Shown: one piece after another, positions 10,287 to 21,329 of the stretch
Layout: each line of letters starts with the position of its first letter
Position numbering within the stretch: the stretch's first letter is position 1
Assembly: GCA_951394045.1 (NCBI GenBank)
Contig: OX595989.1
Location: 496,001-560,000 of the forward strand
Source: Nitzschia sp. DOCU1
Lineage: Eukaryota; Bacillariophyta; Bacillariophyceae; Bacillariales; Bacillariaceae
Length of the DNA stretch: 64,000 bases
Direction of reading: 5' to 3'
The notes under the pieces: generated by a model
Databases searched by the model: none
What the model was told of the DNA's origin: nothing
Seen by the model: the letters and a program-made list of their open reading frames with translations, nothing else
Program-made: the position numbers and the translations under genes

Positions 10287-11453
10287 TCACACGATGCTCC
10301 CTAGAGCAGCCCGTTTGCGTATGCTTCTCCTCTGTTCTGTGGCATTCCGAATGGAGCCCCGACTCGAGCCCTCCAGTGGTTGGGTTTCGTCGGCGAAGCT
10401 TACACGATTCATGGAGTCATAAGTCGACACTTGTTTGCCCTGCGCCTCCGTATGCGGTAACAAGCCCCTTTCCGGATCATCGTCGTCGTCGTGGTCGTCA
10501 CCGACCATCTTGCTCGTTCTACCGGTATAATCGTCAAGCGTATCCTCATCGTCTCGTTCACCGTTCTCGTCCTCGAGATGTCGAGGACCGAATCGCAACA
10601 ATAGCAACATACAAGCAACTCCAAATGAAGCTGGCATGTATAGGTCCCCACCGCAGGCGATTCCTACGGCGGCGGAAAGCCATAGCGACGCCGCCGTAGT
10701 TAAACCATGGACCACGTGATTACTATCGCCGTCTTCAGTTTTTTCCTCTTTCTTGAAAATTAATCCGGCACCCAAGAATCCAACCCCTGACGGAATCGCC
10801 GCTGATACTCGACTTGCATCCCATCCCATTGGACCATTCAAAAAGGCGAACGCCGACGTGATAGTAAACAAACAAGATCCCAGCGAAACGAGGCTCATTG
10901 TGCGAATACCAGCCGGGCTGCAGAGGTGAACCCGTGAGAGCGTGAAAATAGTTAGAAGATTCTGCAAAGATTTTTGTTGAAAATCAAATGGAATGACTTA
11001 CCGATCTGCCTGTCGACGCTCCCAGCCAATCAAGCCGCCCAAAAGAACGGAAGCCACTAATCGTCTTCCGAAACCACACTCGTTCCGCGTCAGGCCGAGA
11101 AGTACTAGGTATCGCACATCTAGACATTGTTTTCCACCTTGATATACCGGGTTTGGATACTGAATCTTTTTTCCTTCTGGATTATCGCATGGCAGATTCA
11201 TCCATGGCTCGATCGTTGCAATGATTCCGACGGAAATCACATACACCGCAGCAATCAGATACAAGAAGAACTTGCCCCATGTAAAGTCGGTGAAGTAAAA
11301 GTTTTGTGGCATGACCCCGAGACCACTGCTGGCACTTCCTAAGCCACCAGATCGCAATCCTCCCATTGGGATCTTGTGTGAAGCAGGAGCGGTGGTGCGA
11401 CTGATGATCGAATCCACCGTCAAGTCAATGTGATGAGGTTCAACTGTTGTCAT
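10287..11453 (-). CDS. MgtC/SapB-family membrane protein, two exons
   Basis: Exon 1 is 11002-11453 and exon 2 10287-10917; the intron (GTAAGT...CTGCAG) splits an Arg codon. The spliced product has 360 residues. The joined sequence GGLIGWERRQADRPAGIRT is the MgtC/SapB signature, followed by MSLVSLGSCLFTI, GVGFLGAGLIF and VHGLTTAASLWLSAAVGIACG. About five membrane segments follow an N-terminal one near residue 65, and the C-terminal tail of about 110 residues is acidic and hydrophilic. Bacterial relatives are linked to Mg2+ homeostasis and virulence; the role in this eukaryote is unknown. Confidence 0.88.
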
Positions 11454-12201
11454 GTCTCATGCAAGCGATAGATGTTCCTTCCTTCTTTGGATTATTATTG
11501 CGCCTACGCGCGTGCCCGGAAAAGATGACTCCCAGGTATGTATGATGGAACGATACTATATCTGCTGGGTATGAGGATACCACCTGTTCCTGAGTTGAGT
11601 AGTTCGATTGAAATCGATTCTCTCAGAATCAAAATGTCTCATTTGTCTGTTGTAGTTGTCCGAAGAATAAAGGAAGAATGATCGGAGGACATAGCGCCGA
11701 AAACAATAGAGGATTAGATCAAGCCTCAGTTCAATCAAGGGCATAGTCATGAAAGAATGGTGTTCGGGTTGGGTGTGTTACTAGAAGTACCTGGTATGAG
11801 AGAGTCCATAAACACTTTGAATGCTTCCGATGACTGAATGCTAAGCCCCGCCACGTGTACAGGTTCGTCTCTATGATTAAACAATAGCCCATTCCTTGCA
11901 AGGGAAGCACAAGGAATACTAATGTTGAATCTGCGAAGCAAAACCACAAATCGACACGGAGTAAAGCAGTACCAAGTAACTCACGGGGGCTTGCACCGCG
12001 AAGAAGGTTTCTGATTCTGCGGAATAGAAGGCATATTGGAATGATGAAGTTCCAAAGATTCTGACTTAGGGTCACGAGAGCTTTTACTTAAACCTCAGAT
12101 AGGGCTTGATGAGGAACGAAGAAATTGGAAGAACAAAACACTATTAGCATTCCGGCTCGAGTTCGGCTTCAAGAAAACTGCTGTGATACGGCCACCACAA
12201 A
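11454..12201. other. Intergenic, no gene seen
   Basis: 748 bases between the divergent MgtC-like and helicase-associated genes. The open frames here are short and lack any coding signature. It must contain both promoters. Confidence 0.4.
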
Positions 12202-14108
12202 ATGCTGGATCGTCTCATAATCGAAATGAGACCAGAACGAGACGAAAGGATGGCACCTTGTGCAAATGAATCGATATATACTTCTAAAGCAAATTACAGT
12301 CGACAAGACAATCCAATCGACCACTTCTTTGACGACGTGCTCTCAAAGCTTTTGGCCAGAACGGACGAGTGCGAAATTTGGAGCTTTCACGAAGAGGGAG
12401 AGCAAGCGGTGGCTGCTTGCGAAGGCTCGCACGGCCCGCCCCATCGACGAGCCCGTGGAGATATATTCCAGCCACCACAGCTTGTTCGGGGTATCAATAA
12501 TTGCATTACCATTACCAGCGGGAATCCGCTGAAGAAGAATCTTCCGACCACTGAGCTCATGTCGAGTTCTGGCGATCGGAACCAGCGCCTGCAAGAGCCA
12601 ATGGAAAGCAGGAGGGGTTTCTGGGTGAACAATACTAATGAAAACGCGAACTTTCACCTACGATATCATGAAGACAAAGGAGGACAGGATGAAGAATGTC
12701 TATCATCAACAAGGTTGCAGCCGTCTTGTCTGTCTTCAAATGCGTTCGCTACCCTTGACGACATTCGAGAACGATCTTCCTCGGAAAATGACTCGCAAAT
12801 GCAATGTACTCCTTCCCCCAACATCAAAAAGAGTCCCCTCCGTCAAGCTCTTACCCTTCCAAATGATGTTTTTAATACGGATTCTTACTTCTTCGAGATA
12901 CCACAGGCCTCCTCGCTCTTTTCAGTCCACGAGTCCGGCAGCAATGTCTCCGACTGCGCGGGCGAAGCCGTGCTTGACCGCAGCAACAAGAAACGAGGAC
13001 GGGATCAACAAGAAGACATGCTGCTGCGAAAACGGGCCGATTCTCGGGTAGATGAGCTGCGTCTGGCAGACCATGATGGTGGGGCTTTCGAGATAAGAAG
13101 AAAAAGGCAGAACCAAGATCTGTTGGTGCAACTTGAGCCAAGGCCGATCGGCACCTTGATGGACATCTCAATCGTTGATAGAATGCCAGTCATCGACCCA
13201 GCTTGGATTGAAGATGAAGATCTTTTCCGTTGCATACAATCTCTGATTGTAAGAACGCGAAGACACCGTAGTCGTGGGACAAGATCACCACCAATCGATG
13301 CCGGACCTGTCCCCCACTCGACAGCAGCGAATTTCCCAGCAGCGAAAGCAGGCAACCAGCAAACAAGAAGTTTTGGTGATTTTGCAGGGAAGTCCTTGAT
13401 GGAAAGTGACCACACTGACTCCCCCCCTGAAGACCCCAATATCAAAGCTCACCAATCAAAGCAGTGGAATGAGCGGCACACCGAACTGGTGAAATTCCAT
13501 CAGGAGTTTGGTCACGTCGTGGTGCCATACCATTACAAGGCGAATATTCCGTTGGCGTTGTGGGTCAAGAGGTAGGTTAAACTTTTATGTTTCGTTGGCG
13601 CTGCAGTTGCTTGAATGCTAACGATTCCATGTTCGGACCTCTCTTCTCATCGAAAAGGCAACGACACCAATACAAGCTTAAGATTGAAGGCCTCCATTCG
13701 ACAATGACCAACGAACGCCAAAAAGCACTAGAGGATCTCGGCTTTGTGTGGGATTCGCACAAAGCTACGTGGGAAGAGCGCTTGAACGAGCTCATTTCGT
13801 TTCGTGATAAGGAGGGGCATTGCAATGTCCCCGCCACGTACGAGGATTCACCACAACTTGCGATATGGGTAAAGGTACGATGTCATTGGCATTTGGAACA
13901 GTTGAGTTCGGCATGTTCATCGGCATCCTCTCATCCGCTCGTTGTATTGCCATCACAGTGTCAACGACGACAGTATAAGCTGTTTCGTAGCGGCCACAAA
14001 TCGAACATCACCGAAGAACGGATCGCCAGGCTCAAGAAGATTGGCTTTTCGTGGGATCCGAGACTGCAACGACAAGCTTCAAATGCACGCAACTCCTTTT
14101 CTGTGTAG
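12202..14108 (+). CDS. Helicase-associated (HA) domain protein, three exons
   Basis: Exons are 12202-13571, 13658-13874 and 13959-14108, with introns GTAGGT...AAAAG and GTACGA...CACAG. The spliced product has 578 residues. The N-terminal 420 are low-complexity, charged and Ser-rich. The C-terminus holds two to three HA repeats: W-x-ERHTELVKFHQEFGHVVVP...LALWVKRQRHQYK, then W-EERLNELISFRDKEGHCNVP...LAIWVKCQRRQYK, each closing with LxxLGFxWD. These repeats are common in diatom gene families and are thought to bind nucleic acid. Without splicing, the second repeat is lost. Exon 1 could start at 12202 or at a second ATG at 12226. Confidence 0.8.
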
Positions 14109-14355
14109 TCGACATGGCTGCTGTGTTACTTCCCCCATAGGGGATAAAATAGAAGAGGTCTTTGAGGTTCGACGATATTCCTATGCAGTGTCCGCCAAGT
14201 TGACATGCGCGGGAAAGGCAGGCGGGAAGAACACGAACGATCACAATCGATGACGTGTGCAATTTTCTACGCGGGTTTCAGCGCACCGCCTTCGAGACAC
14301 CGTCTCACAATTTCCAAACCAACATCATCATTCTAAAAATCTTTCAACGACGATC

Positions 14356-14568
14356 ATGCCACGAACTAGATCCTGCACCTTCCTTCCAGGATCCTCAGTA
14401 CATGAAGCTTTCTTCAGTCTGGACGACACTGTGCGTGAAGATTTTGTGGAGGCCAAAGCCATTGCAGATCTTTGCAGCGAACAACGAAGTGACTCTCAAC
14501 GTAGACGGGCACGGCAGAGTTCTCTCAAGAGCGGACGACCATTTTTTCCACGGTATGGGTCGTTTTGA
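14356..14568 (+). CDS. Possible small basic protein
   Basis: A 70-codon frame from the ATG at 14356 (context CGATCATGCC) encodes a Ser/Arg-rich peptide with an acidic middle (FSLDDTVREDFVEAKAIADL). No family is recognised. It is kept only because the start context and composition are plausible; it may be noncoding. Confidence 0.2.
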   Translation: MPRTRSCTFLPGSSVHEAFFSLDDTVREDFVEAKAIADLCSEQRSDSQRRRARQSSLKSGRPFFPRYGSF

Positions 14569-15022
14569 TCTCTCAGAATGAGATATTAGACCTTCGATAC
14601 GAGGACTGTCTACTGCCTACATGTCGAGACTTTGGATACGATACAGCAGTTCCTCCTGGTGCAACCACCACCAAATTGTGGGCGTAACTTTACACAGCGC
14701 ACCTAGAACACAGTGCAGCAAGTAAAACCATTTTAAAAATAGAGCTCATATACATGCAATACAAACATTATGCTAGGGAAAAATGGATATGTTTGAATGA
14801 AGGCATGAATCAATGTCAATGTTCGTTTGTTGCTGCTATTACTAAGTCGATGACCACTTAGTAGTAGTCAGTTTGGAATAGTTCTACTACACTAATCTTT
14901 CCCCCCGGTGATTGCGATACCATTCTGATTTCTCAAGTGACAACTATGTACATAGCTACAAGAATTCTAGGCTGGTGCGGAACTCGCACCAGCCAATACA
15001 TCCTCTTCACTTTCATGTCCTC
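14569..15022. other. Intergenic, no gene seen
   Basis: AT-rich stretch containing the 3' end of the ABM-domain gene. No supported feature. Confidence 0.4.
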
Positions 15023-15841
15023 CTACTTCTTTGGGAAAAGCCACCACTTCAAAATGTACTGTGTCACAATCGGCATCCACGCGTATGTCATTCCCAGTAC
15101 AGTCAGGAAAACAGTCAAGGCTTCCTTGGCCAGCGGAGGTAGCTTGGGGATCTCGCCAACGGCTGGTCGAAGAAAGTGCGTCTGCAACCAAATCAGCAGA
15201 AAGATTACAATCACCATCTTCCACTTTGATGGAGGTCGTGGTGGTGAATTCAAAGCTGGATCGCCGCCTTCTGCTAGTGCATCGGTGTCGCCGTCTTCAA
15301 GAAACCAATACTCCAAACTATGATAGGTCAATTCAATGGGTGCCGCTTCAAACTCGCATGTCTTTTCCAAAAAGTTTCGACGGTCGTCCGAGTTCATAAA
15401 GGACTGCAGCAAATCGTAATTATCATATCGAAATATGCTCACGTATTGATTGGTGGCATGGCAGGTAGGTTTGACCACCTGCACCCCTCCATATCCAGGG
15501 TACTTTTCCTTTTGAAGTTGCGATATTTCTTGGATCCAATTGGCAAAGAGATGTTCTTTTCCGGGTTGGATTGTGTGTCGTGCAAAGACAGTGACGCTGG
15601 CACTCTTACGCTCGCTGTTCAAGGATGATTGGCGTTGCAAGTGGGTGGGGTCGATTTCGCCAAGACGGCGCTCCATGGCGTGATGAGACGATGACGACGA
15701 TGAGCTGTCACCGGCGCCGCCACTCGTCATGAACGACGCAGTGGATCCCCGTTCCGTAGACTTCGTTGTATCATATATATTCTTGAGAGGCGGATTTTCG
15801 ACGTCGTGTAAAGGCTCCTTGTCAGACTCGGGTGGTGTCAT
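15023..15841 (-). CDS. ABM-domain membrane protein
   Basis: 272 residues, single exon, real ATG at 15841. Residues about 80-180 form an antibiotic-biosynthesis-monooxygenase (dimeric alpha-beta barrel) domain: SVTVFARHTIQPGKEHLFANWIQEI..., ending YHSLEYWF. Two hydrophobic segments follow (MVIVIFLLIWLQTHF and ALTVFLTVLGMTYAW). The order ABM domain then two membrane spans is known from bacterial membrane-bound ABM proteins, whose substrate is mostly unknown. The N-terminal 75 residues are acidic, Ser-rich and probably disordered. The enzyme reaction cannot be stated. Confidence 0.8.
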   Translation of the reverse strand: MTPPESDKEPLHDVENPPLKNIYDTTKSTERGSTASFMTSGGAGDSSSSSSSHHAMERRLGEIDPTHLQRQSSLNSERKSASVTVFARHTIQPGKEHLFANWIQEISQLQKEKYPGYGGVQVVKPTCHATNQYVSIFRYDNYDLLQSFMNSDDRRNFLEKTCEFEAAPIELTYHSLEYWFLEDGDTDALAEGGDPALNSPPRPPSKWKMVIVIFLLIWLQTHFLRPAVGEIPKLPPLAKEALTVFLTVLGMTYAWMPIVTQYILKWWLFPKK

Positions 15842-16569
15842 GGTGAAGTATTGTTGTAGCTGGTCGTCGGCGGGGAAGAGATTGTTATTTCATTTTTTGT
15901 GACCTCTGCACACGCGTCGTGTCATTAGATCTTTTGAAACCCGTCCAAGAACTTCGCGAAGATTCGCAAGCTGTTTCAGGTTTCACAAAAGTCTATGGTA
16001 GCATTTGTGTTACCGAGCAGCAATAGAGATGTTGTTGTGATACCTGCATGCAGCGGAAATGCCACAAACTTTCTTCCGCCTGTTGGCAGCATTTTCTCAT
16101 TACAGTTTAAGGAAGTTCTTCGAAGGGACATGAATGACTGCCCACGGACGCAGCGACGTCAGCTTCGTAGAGACCACAACGGACAATCGACAGTATCGTC
16201 CGTCAATAAACGAACACCCCAATCCCGAGGGAGGGCGCGCTCGCCAAAAAATGGCGGGAATGCGTTGAGAGGGGGGTTGGACGCATGTCGCGCCGGCGAA
16301 CCACAATCCCATCGACCCACCCGACCATTCGGAACCAAAGTATGCGAGACATCGGCAGAGCAAAGAAACGAGGAGACTCTTGCGATGACAACCGATACAG
16401 ATTCACCATAATCATCACGCCGCCGCCTTCTATCCCACGAACAACTTTGCTCGCCTTTCATTGACGGGGCTACGCCGCATTCTCTGTAATCATCTCCTTG
16501 TCGCTCGAGTAGAGCATCAGCGGTGTAAAGAGCTGCCGTCGCTACAAAAGTTCCAGAAACGCGATTAGC
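15842..16569. other. Divergent intergenic region with an E2F-like box
   Basis: 728 bases between two divergent genes. A frame of 138 codons at 15995-16411 has no recognisable domain and is not called. AAAATGGCGGGAA at about 16248-16260 resembles an E2F site, about 310 bases before the next ATG. Confidence 0.3.
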
Positions 16570-17715
16570 ATGGTGTTTTCCCTGTTTTCTGATTCCGCTA
16601 ATACTGGCGGTGGTGCTGTACTGCGAGACCTAACGTATTTGGATGAAGACGACGAGTTGTCGTTTGAAAATGAGCTCCTCAGTCGATCCGCAGAAGTGAG
16701 CTGGCTCGCTGTCTTAAGCGTCGCCTTTGGCTTGATGGCCATTTTGAACATTCGAGTCTCCAGTGCTTCGCAAGCCTTTTACGAGTGGAACGCCATTCGA
16801 TTGATTTTGCCTGGCATTCAATGGGTGCTGGCAATGGATTGTGCAACGTTGGCGGCAGATCGAGCCATGACCACCCAAACGTCTCAAGATGGTGGTGTAG
16901 CAAGCCAGTGGGCGATCGCCATGTACATGCTGGAAGCCACTGTTGCTCCAGGGATCTTTCTGAGTACCTTTGTCATTACCTTTCTTGCGTATCGAAATCG
17001 TTCCATTCCGTTCTGTATGGTAACCCGGGGGCCAGGGAGAAATGATTCGCATTTGACAGGGAATACAATGGCACAAAATTCAGATGATTTGGAAGGAGTG
17101 GGTGATGGAGGCAATGGACTTTCTCTCGGACTTCAAACTCTCATTCGACCGGCCACAATGGTGGCCATCATGAGACTATTTGCCACGTTTTGTTTCCTAC
17201 TTACCCTGGTGGTCAACTTTGATGTGGTATGGAGCGAAAACGACATGGCGGGGCGGACTGGATGGTCGACGCTCATCAAGGAACCATGGGTACCCTCGGC
17301 CAGCTTTCACGTTTTCTTGAGTCTGCTGCCAATGGCGTTGGTTGGATTCTGCTGTTTGTACTTTAGTCTGCTCCTATGGCGGTACGGCAGCTCGTTCTCA
17401 ATGAAGATATATGCGAGTTTCTTTAATCCTTGGGTCAGCCCCATATTTGGAACCATTTCGTTGCTGATATGTCAATGTTTTGGACCGGATCTCTTCCCGG
17501 TCATGAGTCGGACTGGCATTTGGGTGTATCAGCTTTGCTTTCTAAGAGTCATGTATGAGGTCCGGTACGATATCAAGCAGGCAGGAGACTTGGGTCACTT
17601 TCTGGATGCCTTGGGGGACGACAAGGTGACGGGATCCGTCGCCTCCATGGAGGTGACTGCGAGCGAAAAGTCCTTGTCGCGACAACGATCCAGAGATCTG
17701 GAATCATTACGTTGA
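16570..17715 (+). CDS. Polytopic membrane protein of unknown family
   Basis: 381 residues, single exon, with an acidic cytosolic-looking N-terminus (LDEDDELSFENELL). About six or seven hydrophobic segments are visible, near residues 44-62, 78-96, 113-140, 198-222, 246-270, 285-304 and 310-328. The Gly-rich loop near 165-185 and the Ser/Arg-rich C-terminus are hydrophilic. No transporter motif is recognised. Confidence 0.75.
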   Translation: MVFSLFSDSANTGGGAVLRDLTYLDEDDELSFENELLSRSAEVSWLAVLSVAFGLMAILNIRVSSASQAFYEWNAIRLILPGIQWVLAMDCATLAADRAMTTQTSQDGGVASQWAIAMYMLEATVAPGIFLSTFVITFLAYRNRSIPFCMVTRGPGRNDSHLTGNTMAQNSDDLEGVGDGGNGLSLGLQTLIRPATMVAIMRLFATFCFLLTLVVNFDVVWSENDMAGRTGWSTLIKEPWVPSASFHVFLSLLPMALVGFCCLYFSLLLWRYGSSFSMKIYASFFNPWVSPIFGTISLLICQCFGPDLFPVMSRTGIWVYQLCFLRVMYEVRYDIKQAGDLGHFLDALGDDKVTGSVASMEVTASEKSLSRQRSRDLESLR

Positions 17716-18624
17716 GCCGCGCTGCGCTCCTAGTCTTACTTGTGCATGCCGATAACTTGGGATGGAATTGAAATAGTGGAAGCTGGTACCTGCCGTGAGA
17801 TGGAAGAGGCGTTAGTTGTTAGCCTATCGTTGATATGGCATTGTCTCCGTCTCCTTTCACAGATAGTCGTAAGTTTTCGTTCTATACAAGTGTATTACAT
17901 CTGCAATATTTCTGTATTGTTGTGCTGTTTTGGTAGTTCTGCGAGATTCAAACCTTCTTGTAGAAGCGTATAACTCGGCATTGGACCATCCAATCACTCG
18001 CTACTAGCAGTACTCGCAAGAGGAAATGCGACTACAGCATTCCATGATTCCTTCCACCATGGTGCGGTAACAAGAAAAAAGGCAACTTGAAACGACTCGC
18101 CCGGGTTTCAATGCCGACCAAGACACTACCCCAACAATGAGAAAATCTGGCCATGATCATGTTCGGGGGGCACTCTTGGCTAGTGACTCGGTTGGCCTCC
18201 CTGACTTGTTTCTCGTAGTGTTCCTAGCGACCAACGGTAGCAGTTCTACTAGCCAGCTCGTCTTCTACTCTTTTCATACAAACTATACTACTCAGAGTAC
18301 TATAACGCTTGCCCGGATGTAGTCAGCTCAACACTCTAGAGGTAGACTAGTAGTCAGTAGCGCCAATCAAGAGACTGCTCTCTGTTACTATACTCTTGAA
18401 CAAAGGCACACTACTACCTATAGACCAAACTTGTACAAAAACTAGATACTACTAGTACATTTCAATTTCAACAACCAATCCAGCGAGCGAGCGATGATAG
18501 CAAGCAACCAGTGTTGCAACAGTCCAAAATCGTGTGTTTAAATCGCTCGCTCGCTGGTTAGTGACTCACTCCTTGAGTCTTTTTTTACATTCATTCATTC
18601 GTTTACAATATGATCGATACAGCC
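17716..18624. other. Convergent intergenic region, no gene seen
   Basis: About 900 bases between convergent genes, containing both 3' UTRs. There are many CTAGTAG/ACTACTAG-like words but no gene. Similar CTAGTAG-type words recur in other intergenic parts of the window (around 21240 and 41150). Confidence 0.35.
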
Positions 18625-19617
18625 TTATTCTTCGCGAATCGGTTGCATCGAAGAAGCACTGCTCCGTGAAGAAGTGGCGTTGGTGGCCACAAAGAGTCCC
18701 ACTCGAGACAATTCCTCATCGGCTTCTTCCAGCACCAATACAGGTGGTAGTTCTGCTGTGGAAACTTCTTGTGACGTAATGCCCGCATTGATACTCTGCC
18801 ATAGGATATCCGCGCAACTCGCAAATAGGACACGATACTCGACTGGAATGTTGTAGGTGACGACATTGACAATCGTCCACACCTTGGCATTGGCGACTAG
18901 CAGAGGCCCCAGTTTGGATTGCACTTGGTTGGGAATTTGACGCATCGGCGTGCCACGCAACAAGGCCGGCAAGGGAATATCCCAAAAGGTAAACAACAAG
19001 GGCGAAACAAGGAATTGTTCCAAGAGAATCGAAATGGCAGTACGAGTTGCTCGTTCCGCTAGTAGAGCGCCTGCAATCTCTTCGCTGCTACTACTAGACA
19101 AAGTCCCTGAAGGCATGTGCATGGATTCCATGACGGATCTCGTCATTCCCGTCGATAAAGGTTCCGAATAATCAAACCAGTACGCCCACATGATGCCACC
19201 TCCAATGCCCTTCAAAAAGTAATGAAAGGTTCGCACGGGATCATATGCATAGGCTTCTTCTGGCTGTTCCTTGGCTTCTTCGTATTGCGCAATCACATCT
19301 CCTAGCGTGGCACAAAGAGCACCCGTCATGGCTTGCGTGGGCAAGTAAAAGTTATCCAAACAATACGCGTAGGAATCTCCGATGCATTCCGACCAGGATG
19401 GATCGTACAGTTTCAGGGAAGGAGCTCGCCTAGGCCAGCTCGAGCGGATGCTCGTGTCACCGAAGGGTTGTGGTTTTGTCGGCGCCGTAGTAACAACAAC
19501 AGGAGCAAAGGCATGACATGTCCTGGTGGACACGACTACTACTGTTAATAGTAACCCTCTCAGTAAAGTGTTTTGGTGGGTGGGTAAAAAGCGACATGAT
19601 TCACAACCTTTCTTCAT
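18625..19617 (-). CDS. Mpv17/PMP22-family protein with plastid-type presequence
   Basis: 330 residues, single exon, ATG at 19617. The N-terminus has a hydrophobic signal segment (LLRGLLLTVVVVS) followed by CHAFAPV, an A-F-A-P site like the ASAFAP motif at the signal/transit junction of diatom plastid proteins. The body shows the Mpv17 pattern: YLPTQAMTGALCATLGDVIAQ at the start and KVWTIVNVVTYNIPVEYRVLFASCADILWQS at the end, with four hydrophobic helices. Mpv17/PMP22 proteins sit in organelle membranes (mitochondria, peroxisomes, some plastids). Plastid membrane placement here is inferred from the presequence. Confidence 0.85.
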   Translation of the reverse strand: MKKGCESCRFLPTHQNTLLRGLLLTVVVVSTRTCHAFAPVVVTTAPTKPQPFGDTSIRSSWPRRAPSLKLYDPSWSECIGDSYAYCLDNFYLPTQAMTGALCATLGDVIAQYEEAKEQPEEAYAYDPVRTFHYFLKGIGGGIMWAYWFDYSEPLSTGMTRSVMESMHMPSGTLSSSSSEEIAGALLAERATRTAISILLEQFLVSPLLFTFWDIPLPALLRGTPMRQIPNQVQSKLGPLLVANAKVWTIVNVVTYNIPVEYRVLFASCADILWQSINAGITSQEVSTAELPPVLVLEEADEELSRVGLFVATNATSSRSSASSMQPIREE

Positions 19618-20426
19618 CCAGCCTCCAAGTTTCTACCTTTGGATGGTCAAGCAAAAGCACGCAAACTAAACGATAGAAAAGGAGACTACGAGAGTGTACA
19701 ATGTGTGCTGCAAGTGGCAATCAAGCACACACACGCTGAATGTCTCCACCAAAAGAGGTAGGATGGAGACAAGCAGCCAATAGTTGTAATGATGATGATG
19801 GCAAAAACTTGGTGGAAGTTTTCTCTACACCAGAAATCCTTCCACACGTCGTGATCGCGAAAGGAAAGAACACTGACGCGATGCACCACGTAAGGCGGAT
19901 CTCGGAGATTCCGATCCGTCATTCATTCGACCAAAAGACCCACGACACGAAATTCGGGCGTTACGGATGGGGTGCGCCATACTCACACGAAGGCAATTCT
20001 CCAAATTTTTCAAAGCCGGCGCGCTCGCCCTGACGTGGTCTCGAATTTGGGTGCCACGCCGACCACACAAAAGAATTCTTTTTTCAAGTCGAACAAGTCA
20101 AGGAGTTCTTTCTCCGTTCGTGAGACAGACAGACCAACTCGGAGTGGACAATACAGTCCATTGAATCGAATTGAATGGATCGGTCGAGTCGAGTCGAGTC
20201 CATCGTCGTTCGTGCGCGCGCCCTTCCTCTATTTCTTTCGCGCCAAACTTGGCGGTGGCACAAGTCGTGCAATGGATCGTATCCAGCCTCTTTTCTCACA
20301 ATTTCAAGACTCGACGGGGATTTTGCGATTCCTCACCAAATCCTTGCATTCCTAGAGTAGTGGCTAACAACCACAACATGCCATTATTCTCTTTACAATC
20401 AACAACAACCACCAAACCAAGCCAAC
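19618..20426. other. Divergent intergenic region
   Basis: 809 bases between the Mpv17-like gene and the next gene on the other strand. No supported gene. It holds the E2F-type palindromic site listed separately at 20236-20247. Confidence 0.35.
20236..20247. promoter_or_regulatory. E2F-type palindromic site
   Basis: TTTCGCGCCAAA matches the full E2F/DP consensus TTTSGCGCSAAA and lies about 180 bases before the ATG at 20427. Function is inferred only. Confidence 0.4.
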
Positions 20427-21131
20427 ATGACAAACTCTATCTTTTCCAAAGCAGGAAGTGTGGCTTCGTCGATAGGCGGCGGGCAGCACATCTACAATAA
20501 AGTAGTACTGCCAGCAAGTTATTGGGGTAAAGATATTACGGCACAAACTTTGGGATGTGGGGTGGATTTGAGAAAAGTGGAATTTCAAGCCATCGGGGAC
20601 AGCAATACCAACACAACAACGTCCTTGGATGTCTTTGTATTTCCATTGCCGGTATTCTGTAACGATCACGAACTCCAAGACTGTGATTTGGCAATGATCG
20701 GAATCGGCATGACCAAACATGATGAGCACGGCAAGCCATACTGGGATCTTTGCAATGACGAGGGATATATTCACTTGAGTGGATGGTATTCAGGATATCA
20801 TACTTCTATTGATATTATATCCTCAGAGGCGCCGACCACTATTCCACATGGATGGGTGCCTCCTTCGGAACGCGATGGCCGTACCTTCCAGACTCTGTTT
20901 GGCAATTGCGATCCAGACAGTCGTCCCGTTCAAATCTCGGGCAAGGTCGACTTTCAATGTTTAGCAGATACAACGTCAACGAATGCAGAATACGTGCCAG
21001 TTCCGTATCCGTTGGTGTCGTTCTTGGTATTTTTGCTGTGCATATTGTGTACGATTCGCATTCGATGTGATAGTCTCTTAGTCATTGGAGACGAAGAGTA
21101 TGTCCAAGCACCTCGAACGGAATATTCATAA
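20427..21131 (+). CDS. Hypothetical protein with one C-terminal TM segment
   Basis: 234 residues. The main part is soluble with several Cys (LGCGVDLRK, VFCNDHELQDCDL, GNCDPDSR, FQCLAD), and a TM segment near 198-216 (PLVSFLVFLLCILCTIRI) is followed by a short tail. No signal peptide is evident. I do not recognise the family. The ATG context (CCAACATGA) is acceptable. Confidence 0.65.
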   Translation: MTNSIFSKAGSVASSIGGGQHIYNKVVLPASYWGKDITAQTLGCGVDLRKVEFQAIGDSNTNTTTSLDVFVFPLPVFCNDHELQDCDLAMIGIGMTKHDEHGKPYWDLCNDEGYIHLSGWYSGYHTSIDIISSEAPTTIPHGWVPPSERDGRTFQTLFGNCDPDSRPVQISGKVDFQCLADTTSTNAEYVPVPYPLVSFLVFLLCILCTIRIRCDSLLVIGDEEYVQAPRTEYS

Positions 21132-21329
21132 TGCTAAATTTTGAAACTAGAATAACCGCACGTTCTACCGTACTGTGGCCGGTCACATCTCGGGTAACGA
21201 AGTGCAGCTAGTAACGTAGCGTTGAGAACGCACTATCCAGCTAGGAAGTGCTAGCTACTACTAGATACTAGATACTGCTACTAGCTTGGTCACGGATTAC
21301 AGCTATATGATCTGCAAGTGACTACTATA

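Noticed and set aside
15995..16411. 138-codon plus-strand frame between two divergent genes
   Set aside because: No domain, odd composition, and it fills the promoter region of the next gene.
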